A stretch of DNA of 5,062 bases, from NCBI GenBank assembly GCA_964544865.1, contig CAZJDV010000131.1, positions 1 through 5,062 on the forward strand. The letters are read 5' to 3'. The translations under genes and the position numbers were made by a program. Source of the DNA: CAZJDV01 sp964544865. Lineage in GTDB: Bacteria; Chloroflexota; Dehalococcoidia; Lucifugimonadales; CAJWER01. The notes under the pieces are model-generated. The model ran no database searches and had not been told where the DNA came from. It saw nothing but the letters and a program-made list of their open reading frames with translations. Positions 1 through 5,062 of the stretch are shown piece after piece; position 1 is the first letter of the stretch; each line of letters starts with the position of its first letter.

Positions 1-566
1 CGGAACACCGAGTGCGCGAGTACCCGCACCAGTTTTCCGGCGGGATGCGGCAGCGGGTGATGATCGCGATGGCGCTGGCCTGCGACCCGGAGTTACTCAT
101 CGCCGACGAGCCGAGCACGGCGCTCGACGTGACCATTCAGGCCCAGATCCTGGAGCTCATGCAGTCGCTCTCCAAAGAGCTGGGCATGGCGCTCTTGATA
201 ATCACACACAATCTGGGTGTCATCGCTCGGTACGCCACGAGGGTGCTGGTGATGTATGCGGGAAAAATCATCGAGACCGCCGATGCTCGTTCGATATATG
301 GCGACCCGAGGCATCCGTATACGCTCGGCCTCTTGAACTCGGTGCCGCGGCTTGACGAAGATATGGGCACGAAGCTGCAAGTCATCGAAGGGCTGCCCCC
401 GGAGCTCATAGATATGCCAGAACGCTGTACATTCGCGCCAAGATGCAGGTATGTGATAGACAGGTGTGTCAACGAGTACCCGCCTCTGGCACAGGTCACC
501 GATGGACACAATTCCGCGTGCTGGCGATCGCACGAGCTAGCCGAAATTGGAGTGAGGAACCGCTAA
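1..566 (+). CDS. Peptide/nickel-type ABC importer ATP-binding protein, OppD/DppD family (5' end outside window)
   Basis: This is the C-terminal part of a cytoplasmic ATPase that powers import of oligopeptides, dipeptides or related solutes through two membrane permeases. The frame is open from the left edge, so the Walker A and Q-loop regions lie outside the window. Visible motifs are the ABC signature SGGMRQR (nt 36-56), Walker B LLIADE (93-110) with the catalytic glutamate, D-loop TALD (117-128) and the H-switch histidine (207-209). The oligopeptide-transporter C-terminal domain follows, with its HPYT motif. It carries four cysteines (codons at 426, 444, 465 and 519) spaced C-x5-C-x6-C-x17-C, the pattern that binds a [4Fe-4S] cluster in DppD-type subunits. 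The stop is TAA at 564-566, directly before the partner ATPase gene. The substrate cannot be told from the ATPase, and Opp, Dpp and Nik-type systems all remain possible. Confidence 0.95.
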   Translation, partial: EHRVREYPHQFSGGMRQRVMIAMALACDPELLIADEPSTALDVTIQAQILELMQSLSKELGMALLIITHNLGVIARYATRVLVMYAGKIIETADARSIYGDPRHPYTLGLLNSVPRLDEDMGTKLQVIEGLPPELIDMPERCTFAPRCRYVIDRCVNEYPPLAQVTDGHNSACWRSHELAEIGVRNR

Positions 567-570
567 GGAG
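565..570 (+). promoter_or_regulatory. Ribosome binding site that sets the TTG start of the second ATPase gene
   Basis: AAGGAG lies seven bases before the TTG at 578, which is ideal Shine-Dalgarno spacing. Its first two bases are the last two of the upstream TAA stop. Termination on the first gene and initiation on the second are therefore physically linked, which suggests translational coupling. No ATG or GTG in this frame nearby has a comparable site. Confidence 0.85.
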
Positions 571-577
571 ATTTCAT

Positions 578-1591
578 TTGGTCGAGTCAAACGGCAACTC
601 AGAGACTCTGCTGCAAGTCAAAGACCTGAAGATGTACTTCCCGGTCACGTCGGGCATCGTCTTCCAGCGCACGGTCGCCCACATCAAAGCGGTGGACGGC
701 GTCAGCTTCAGCATCAAGAGGGGAGAAACCCTCGGCCTGGTGGGAGAGAGTGGCTGCGGCAAGACAACCGCGGGGCGCTGTATTCTACAGCTCTATAAGC
801 CCACCGGCGGCGACATCTTGTTCGAGGGCGAGCGGCTAAACGACCTTAGCGCGAAAGAGATGATCCCCTTCCGCCGCGAGATGCAGGTCATTTTCCAGGA
901 CCCCTACGGCTCATTGAATCCACGCATGACCTGCAGGGACATCATCGGGGAGCCCCTCGTGGTGCACAAGCTCACGTCGAGCAAGGCCGAGTACACCGAC
1001 AGGGTGGCCGAGCTGCTGACGGTCGTGGGGCTGAACCCATTCATGGGCGACCGCTATCCCCACGAGTTCAGCGGCGGACAGAGGCAGCGGATCGGCATCG
1101 CCCGCGCCTTGGCGGTCAATCCCAGTTTCATAGTTTGCGACGAGCCCGTCTCCGCCCTGGACGTGTCTATCCAGGCCCAGGTGATCAACCTGCTGGAGGA
1201 ACTCCAAGACCAGTTCAACCTGACCTACCTTTTCATCGCCCATGATCTGTCTGTGGTGCGTCACATTAGTGACCGTGTCGCGGTCATGTATCTGGGCCAC
1301 ATCGTAGAGATCGCCGACAAGCAGGAGCTTCACGACAACCCTCTGCACCCCTATACCAGGGCGCTGCTGTCGGCGGTGCCGATACCCGACCCGGCTGCCG
1401 AGGCCAAGAGAGAGCGAATCGTGCTGACAGGGGACGTGCCGAGCCCCATGAATCCGCCCGATGGCTGTGTTTTCCACACCCGCTGCCCCGTCGCCATAGA
1501 CGACTGCCAGCAGGTCATCCCGGAGCTCAGGGAGGTCAGCCCGAACCACTGGGTCGCGTGCATCAGGTCCGACGGTTACGGGTCTTACTAG
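578..1591 (+). CDS. Peptide/nickel-type ABC importer ATP-binding protein, OppF/DppF family
   Basis: This is the second ATPase of the importer, predicted to form the cytoplasmic heterodimer with the upstream OppD/DppD-like protein. At 337 residues it has the usual family length. In order it shows Walker A GESGCGKT (56-63), Q-loop Q107 in the family motif VIFQDPYGSLNPR, signature SGGQRQR (165-171), Walker B FIVCDE (184-189), D-loop SALD (192-195) and switch H222. The C-terminal oligopeptide-transporter domain has HPYTRALLSAVP (257-268) and four cysteines (297, 303, 310, 328) in the [4Fe-4S]-type spacing. The frame is open back to 443, but that stretch overlaps the previous gene and has no homology-like content. 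I therefore place the start at TTG 578, ten residues before the conserved LLQVKDLKMYFPV segment and just after AAGGAG. It appears to be the last gene of the operon, since the next gene faces the other way. No clear terminator follows. Confidence 0.95.
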   Translation: MVESNGNSETLLQVKDLKMYFPVTSGIVFQRTVAHIKAVDGVSFSIKRGETLGLVGESGCGKTTAGRCILQLYKPTGGDILFEGERLNDLSAKEMIPFRREMQVIFQDPYGSLNPRMTCRDIIGEPLVVHKLTSSKAEYTDRVAELLTVVGLNPFMGDRYPHEFSGGQRQRIGIARALAVNPSFIVCDEPVSALDVSIQAQVINLLEELQDQFNLTYLFIAHDLSVVRHISDRVAVMYLGHIVEIADKQELHDNPLHPYTRALLSAVPIPDPAAEAKRERIVLTGDVPSPMNPPDGCVFHTRCPVAIDDCQQVIPELREVSPNHWVACIRSDGYGSY

Positions 1592-1620
1592 CGCTCGGTC
1601 CACTTGGTTTTGATGGGAAA

Positions 1621-1706
1621 TGTCGTTCTGAGGAGCGCTCCTTCGCATTAGCGCGCGCCGCATGGCCTCAGCCGCCCCAGATTCTTCCCTACTGTCAGGA
1701 ATGACA
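1621..1706. repeat. Candidate dispersed intergenic repeat with imperfect inverted ends
   Basis: The segment sits in the spacer between convergent genes. It begins TGTCGTTCTGAGGAG and ends CTGTCAGGAATGACA, whose reverse complement is TGTCATTCCTGACAG, so the ends form an imperfect inverted repeat. Inside are a 10-base self-complementary GGAGCGCTCC (1632-1641) and CAGATTCTTC (1678-1687). This layout resembles the TGTCATTCTGAG...GAAGAATCT intergenic repeats I recall from many bacterial genomes, including Chloroflexota. Only one copy lies in this window, so the repeat status is inferred. It contains no gene. Confidence 0.45.
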
Positions 1707-1791
1707 TTGGTCGAGTCTACACTAACTGAGTACTAGTGTGGAGTCGCGCGTGAACTGAAGCGGCAGCCGTCAATTCGGGGTTCCCAGAGAA

Positions 1792-2346
1792 TTAACCCTC
1801 GATGCGGTCCGCCCTGTCGGTCAGCCACTCCAGGTTGAATTGGGCCAGGCGAATCGTCTCGTAGGGACCTTCCACTCCCATCTCGTACAGGCAGCAGAGC
1901 GTCATGTCTGGCGCCACTGCCATGTCGGAGTAGGCCGCGGGACCAGTGTACAGCACCTTGGAGGTCGCCCAGGTCTTGCACTCGTCGTAGCTGACCCTGA
2001 GCGTCAAATTGTCCCGCGTCGCGCTGTTCAGATTGCCGAACACGATCCGGTTCTTGCCGTGGCTCGTCTCGTCGGTGAATCGGACGATGCTCGCCTGGCA
2101 GATGGGGTCGGGCAAGTCGTCCAACTCTATCAGGTCCGACCAGCTTGCCCCACCGTCGTCGCTCCATGCGCAGAGGCGCTTAAGCACCCGGCGCTGGGCG
2201 TTGCGGACGGCCATGTACAGCCTGCCGTCCTGGGTCTCCACCAGCTCGCATTCGTTCGACCCGCCCTGGAGAGCTCCTCCGACGTGCCAAGTGGCGCCGT
2301 GGTCGTCGCTGTAGATTATGTGCGAGTGCGAGAATGCGGAAAGCAC
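1792..2346 (-). pseudogene. Sialidase/neuraminidase-family remnant (C-terminal half only)
   Basis: An open frame of 184 codons matches the C-terminal part of a GH33-like sialidase beta-propeller. Asp-box motifs (SxDxGxTW) occur at residues 13-20 (SDDHGATW) and 62-69 (SDDGGASW). A degenerate one lies at 119-126 (SYDECKTW), with Cys in place of Gly. The NECELVE stretch (31-37) with R48, the R111 region and the AYSDMA motif with Y139 correspond to the general-base glutamate, two arginines of the triad and the nucleophilic tyrosine of sialidases (assignment inferred). Missing are the N-terminal blades with the first triad arginine and the acid/base aspartate, so activity is unlikely. Family members are about twice as long. 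The GTG at 2346 directly follows an in-frame TAG and has no convincing ribosome binding site, and sequence upstream is a G/C-rich element. A short expressed Asp-box protein is the alternative. Confidence 0.7.
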
Positions 2347-2347
2347 C

Positions 2348-2426
2348 TACCCCAATCCGAAACCCCCGACTACCTGCGCTAAGCGGAAGGCGGCCGGGGG
2401 AGGCTAGAGGGGGGGGGTTGGGGATA
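2348..2426. repeat. G/C-tract element with inverted ends, abutting the sialidase break
   Basis: The segment opens with TACCCCAA (2348-2355) and closes with TTGGGGATA (2418-2426), giving short inverted termini. Just inside these lie a CCCCC run on the left and a nine-G homopolymer (2409-2417) on the right, so the arms are loosely complementary. It contains no plausible gene. It starts two bases upstream of the first codon of the truncated sialidase frame, which suggests that insertion or recombination here removed the 5' half of that gene. Whether it belongs to a dispersed repeat family cannot be told from one copy. Confidence 0.4.
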
Positions 2427-2438
2427 TGGTTCACACGT

Positions 2439-2456
2439 ATCGCCCACAGGGGCGAT
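2439..2456 (-). terminator. Hairpin after the nrdJ stop, possible terminator without U-tract
   Basis: A perfect 7-bp stem (ATCGCCC with GGGCGAT) around a 4-base loop starts 11 bases past the nrdJ TAA. Read on the - strand it is followed by ACGTGTGAAC and not a run of T. It is therefore either a weak intrinsic terminator or a 3'-end stabilising hairpin. Its position is the main support. Confidence 0.45.
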
Positions 2457-2467
2457 TCGACGCGCCT

Positions 2468-4861
2468 TTACTCGCACTTGTTATAGCCGCACTCCGGGCA
2501 GCGCATGCAGCCCTCCTGGTGTACCAGCGTACCCACCGAGCAGTCCGGGCAGCGGACGCCATTGATTGCCCCCCCCTGCCCGTTGCCACCGTTACTTCCA
2601 TTGGCCTCGTCATGCGCCTCCGCCAGGGCGAACAACGGCGCGGTCGTCGCCTCGGGCTCCCGCGCCGGCCCGGCGACATCGCGAAGGTGCCGGCTCAGGG
2701 CCAGCGCCACGCCGTCTGGGGCCGATCTTACCAGTGTCCCTCCATCCCAGGCCGGGCAGCAGGTTATGCCCCGCAGGTCCTCCAGTATCTTGTTGGGATC
2801 GATTCCCGACCGCAGGGCCAGCGAGACCAGGCGGGATATCGCCTCTAGCTGCGCCGAGTCACAGCCACCCGACTTACCGAGGGTCGTGAAGACCTCGAAG
2901 GGTTCGCCTCTCTGGTCGAAGTTGATGGTCACGTACATGTTGCCGTGGCCCGTGCGCACGCGCTCCGTCACGCCGCTGATGGTGACCGGACGCTCGCGGG
3001 GCGCCAGGTGCTGCACCTCAGTCGCGGGCGCGGGGGCGGTTTGCTCCACGTTGTCCTTGCCGCCCTCGCCCACGGTCAGGACCTCCTCGTCGCGGCTCCC
3101 CGCGCGGTAGACCGTGATGCCCTTGCACCCGAGCTCCCAGGCCAGCATGTACGCGCCCCTGACGTCTCCGTCCGTCGCGCTATTGGGGAAGTTGATCGTC
3201 TTGGATATGGCGGAGTCGACGCTCTCCTGGAACACCGCCTGCATCCGCACGTGCATCTTGGGGGAGATGTCCGCCGAGGTCACGAAGGCCCGCTTGGCCC
3301 AGCCGGGTACGTCGTCGCGGTCCTGAAGCGAGCCGCCGTCCGCCAGGAACTCCATCAGTTCCTCGCTGTAGAAGCCACCGTCCCATGCGGCCCGGGCGAA
3401 ACCCTCGTCCACGTACAGCAGGCTCTCGCCGCCGAGAATGTTGTGCTTGTGATAGCACAGCGCGAACAGCGGCTCGATGCCGCTGGAGCACCCCGCGATC
3501 ATGGATATGGTGCCCGTGGGCGCCACCGTGAGCCGGCATGCGTTGCGCATCCCCGGCTGCCCCGGCTCGTCGTATACGCTCCCCTTGAAGGCGGGGAACG
3601 CGCCGCGGACCTGCGCCAACTCCATCGACATCTTGTCCGCCTCGTCGCGGATGAACCGCATTACGTTGCGGCCCAACTCCAGGCCTTCTTGGGAGTCGTA
3701 GGGCACCCGCATCCTGGCGAGCATGTCCGCGAATCCCATCACGCCGATGCCGATCTTCCGCGTGGAATTCGTCATCTGCTTGATCTTTTCCACCGAGTGG
3801 CTGTTGGCGTCTATGGCGTTGTCCAGGAAGCGTGTCGCGACACGCGCCGCCTCGCCCAGCCTCTCGTAATCGACCGTCAGCGTACCGTCGATCTCCAAGA
3901 GGAACTTGCCAAGATTGATGGAGCCCAGGTTGCACGACTCGTAGGGCAGCAGGGGCTGCTCGCCACAGGGGTTGGTTGCCGTCATGCGGCCCAGGTGCGG
4001 CGTCGGGTTGTCGGCGTTCACCGAGTCCAGGAAGATCAGCCCCGGCTCGCCGTTGCGCCAGGCGCCGTTGATGATCTTGTCGAACACCTCGGCGGCATCG
4101 ACCCGGGCCACGGTCTCGCCCGACTCCGGGTCCCGCAGGTCATAGTCCGCGCCTGCTTTGACCGCCTTCATGAACTCGTGGCTTGCGCCGACGGATATGT
4201 TGAAATTGTGGATCAGGCCTTCCTCGTACTTGGCCGTGATGAACTCCATGATGTCCGGGTGGTGCACGTCCATCACCGCCATGTTGGCGCCGTCGCGCTT
4301 GCCTCCCTGGGTCACCAGCGTCGAGACGGAGGACAGGTGCCGCAGGACCGCCACCGGCCCGCAGGCCTTGCCGTGGGTCGTCTTGATGGCGGAGCCCTTG
4401 GGCCGGATCTTGGACAGGGCGAAGCCCGTGCCGCCGCCGTACTTCTGGACCATGGCCGCTTCCTTGGCCGAGGTCATTATGCTGTCCATGCTGTCGTCCA
4501 GCCCGATGACGAAGCACGCCGACAACGTCCCGGCGCCGGTGCCGGCGTTCATCAGGGTAGGGGAGTTGGGGACGAACTCCAGGCGCGACATGGCGCCATA
4601 GAAGTCGTCTTCGACCGCCTGAGCGGTCTCATCATCGCCGTGGATGTACTCTGGCTGGGCTATGGCGCGCGCCACCCTGCGAAGCATCCCCGCCGGCGTC
4701 TCGACGATCTCGCCCTCGTCGTTCTTGCGAAGGTACCGCTTCCGCAGGACGATCATGGCGTTTTCGGAGACCTCGACCTCGTCAAGGTCTGTCGCGGGCG
4801 GGGGCATCGCCGCTGAGGCACTACCGGCCTGATGTGTCTCGTCGGTCTTATCGGTCAGCAT
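2468..4861 (-). CDS. nrdJ: Adenosylcobalamin-dependent ribonucleoside-diphosphate reductase, class II
   Basis: This cytoplasmic enzyme makes deoxyribonucleotides for DNA synthesis, using a thiyl radical generated from vitamin B12 coenzyme, so it needs no oxygen and no NrdB subunit. The 797-residue protein is full length. An N-terminal RNR domain starts near residue 33 with no ATP-cone before it. The redox pair is C116 (LSACFV) and C310 (YESCNLGS). The active-site NPCGE gives N297, the thiyl C299 and E301; the 11-residue spacing from C299 to C310 matches characterised NrdJ. The phosphate-binding PTGTIS is at 448-453. A TSCPD-type domain follows (about 615-705, ending TCCPAW), then a Gly/Asn-rich linker (about 750-769). 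A six-cysteine tail (C771, C774, C785, C788, C791, C796) probably binds zinc or relays electrons from thioredoxin. The ATG at 4861 has AGGAG seven bases upstream. No intein or NrdR box is seen, and the leader is too short for a cobalamin riboswitch. Confidence 0.98.
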   Translation of the reverse strand: MLTDKTDETHQAGSASAAMPPPATDLDEVEVSENAMIVLRKRYLRKNDEGEIVETPAGMLRRVARAIAQPEYIHGDDETAQAVEDDFYGAMSRLEFVPNSPTLMNAGTGAGTLSACFVIGLDDSMDSIMTSAKEAAMVQKYGGGTGFALSKIRPKGSAIKTTHGKACGPVAVLRHLSSVSTLVTQGGKRDGANMAVMDVHHPDIMEFITAKYEEGLIHNFNISVGASHEFMKAVKAGADYDLRDPESGETVARVDAAEVFDKIINGAWRNGEPGLIFLDSVNADNPTPHLGRMTATNPCGEQPLLPYESCNLGSINLGKFLLEIDGTLTVDYERLGEAARVATRFLDNAIDANSHSVEKIKQMTNSTRKIGIGVMGFADMLARMRVPYDSQEGLELGRNVMRFIRDEADKMSMELAQVRGAFPAFKGSVYDEPGQPGMRNACRLTVAPTGTISMIAGCSSGIEPLFALCYHKHNILGGESLLYVDEGFARAAWDGGFYSEELMEFLADGGSLQDRDDVPGWAKRAFVTSADISPKMHVRMQAVFQESVDSAISKTINFPNSATDGDVRGAYMLAWELGCKGITVYRAGSRDEEVLTVGEGGKDNVEQTAPAPATEVQHLAPRERPVTISGVTERVRTGHGNMYVTINFDQRGEPFEVFTTLGKSGGCDSAQLEAISRLVSLALRSGIDPNKILEDLRGITCCPAWDGGTLVRSAPDGVALALSRHLRDVAGPAREPEATTAPLFALAEAHDEANGSNGGNGQGGAINGVRCPDCSVGTLVHQEGCMRCPECGYNKCE

Positions 4862-4868
4862 TTCTTGG

Positions 4869-4873
4869 CTCCT
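4869..4873 (-). promoter_or_regulatory. Ribosome binding site of nrdJ
   Basis: On the - strand AGGAG lies seven bases before the ATG at 4861. This decides the start in favour of the first methionine over the in-frame ATGs at residues 19 and 36. Confidence 0.85.
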
Positions 4874-4891
4874 GGCAGTGGCTGTCCTGCG

Positions 4892-4921
4892 TTAATAGTT
4901 CATCGGAAAATTGGCGGTCAC
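4892..4921 (-). promoter_or_regulatory. Candidate nrdJ promoter, proximal
   Basis: On the - strand GTGACC (4916-4921) and TATTAA (4892-4897) are separated by 18 bases. Each matches the sigma-70 consensus at four of six positions. Transcription would begin about 25 bases before the ATG, leaving a short leader that still includes the ribosome binding site. The call is based on spacing and consensus only. Confidence 0.35.
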
Positions 4922-4930
4922 GACGACAAT

Positions 4931-4959
4931 AAGATATCATAAGCAGAACATGCGGTCTA
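4931..4959 (-). promoter_or_regulatory. Candidate nrdJ promoter, distal
   Basis: On the - strand TAGACC (4954-4959) and TATCTT (4931-4936) are 17 bases apart, each with four of six consensus matches. The -10 area lies in an AT-rich patch, ATAAGATATCATAA on the + strand, where a GATATC palindrome sits between two ATAA copies. That patch could equally be an operator. It is an alternative or addition to the proximal candidate. Confidence 0.3.
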
Positions 4960-4985
4960 GGGAGAGGTGGGCGTCGAACGAAGGC

Positions 4986-5035
4986 AGGACGCCCTTTAAC
5001 GAGACCCCGGCCGGGGTCTCGTTAAAGGGCGTCCT
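4986..5035. repeat. Perfect 50-base palindrome without spacer
   Basis: Bases 4986-5010 are the exact reverse complement of 5011-5035, giving 25-base arms around a CGGCCG centre with no loop. The core GAGACCCCGG/CCGGGGTCTC is the GC-rich type seen in bidirectional terminators. However, the outer part (GTTAAAGGGCGTCCT) gives no clean T-run on either strand. It lies upstream of nrdJ and its promoter candidates, so it could end transcription arriving from genes to the right, insulate nrdJ, or be a mobile or structural palindrome. Confidence 0.9.
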
Positions 5036-5062
5036 CTGCGGCGGCGAGGCGCGGTCACAGCG

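Noticed and set aside
443..577. N-terminal extension of the OppF-like protein
   Set aside because: It overlaps the end of the upstream ATPase gene in another frame, and the strong ribosome binding site at 565-570 points to the TTG at 578.
911..1663. A 250-codon open frame on the - strand opposite the OppF-like gene
   Set aside because: It is a shadow of the well-supported ABC ATPase. There is no ribosome binding site or domain signal, and it runs past the real gene into the spacer.
2180..2434. A frameshifted continuation of the sialidase upstream of 2347 (84-codon - strand frame)
   Set aside because: Its translation upstream of the break is Pro/Arg-rich and contains no sialidase motif, so a simple frameshift does not restore the missing N-terminal half.
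2945..4816. A 623-codon open frame on the + strand, opposite nrdJ
   Set aside because: It is the antisense shadow of a GC-rich gene. Its translation is rich in His, Arg, Ala and Val without recognisable domains, and nrdJ on the other strand is unambiguous.
4862..4960. Cobalamin riboswitch or NrdR box ahead of nrdJ
   Set aside because: The leader from either promoter candidate is under 80 bases, too short for a cobalamin riboswitch, and no ACACwATATATwGTGT-like pair is present.
4937..5062. A - strand open frame of 41 codons entering from the right edge and ending at TGA 4937-4939, possibly the 3' end of another gene
   Set aside because: It runs straight through the 50-base palindrome and into the distal nrdJ promoter candidate, and its translation matches no family I know. 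Too little is visible to support a gene, though the sequence to the right could change this.
1..5062. CRISPR array, tRNA, rRNA, toxin-antitoxin or defence genes
   Set aside because: No regularly spaced repeats, no RNA gene signatures and no matching protein domains are visible in any frame.

Overview
The window comes from a GC-rich bacterium. It holds two complete genes, one gene cut by the left edge, one gene remnant and several short repeat-like elements. A member of the Chloroflexota (Dehalococcoidia/SAR202-like) is my best guess. The reasons are the B12-dependent class II ribonucleotide reductase, the peptide-type ABC transporter, a sialidase-family relic, and an intergenic element resembling the TGTCATTCTGAG...GAAGAATCT repeats I recall from such genomes. 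This placement is inference from memory and not firm.

Left part (1-1591, + strand): the last two genes of a peptide/nickel-type ABC importer operon. An OppD/DppD-type ATPase, truncated by the window edge, is followed after 11 nt by an OppF/DppF-type ATPase. The second gene appears to start at a TTG codon, and its ribosome binding site overlaps the stop codon of the first. The two ATPases would pair as the motor of one importer. The permeases and binding protein would lie to the left, outside the window.

Middle (1592-2467): a 200-base spacer between convergent genes carries an 86-base dispersed-repeat candidate. After it, on the - strand, comes the C-terminal half of a sialidase-like beta-propeller protein. 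Its N-terminal half, which carries part of the active site, is missing. The reading frame breaks exactly at the edge of a G/C-tract element with inverted ends (2348-2426). A hairpin then follows the stop codon of nrdJ.

Right part (2468-4861, - strand): a full-length adenosylcobalamin-dependent ribonucleotide reductase, nrdJ, with all expected catalytic cysteines and a clear ribosome binding site. Upstream of it (4862-5062) lie AT-rich promoter candidates and a perfect 50-base palindrome with no spacer. The last 27 bases show nothing I can name.

I do not see a novel multi-gene system. The most noteworthy items are the spacerless palindrome and the sialidase decay junction.
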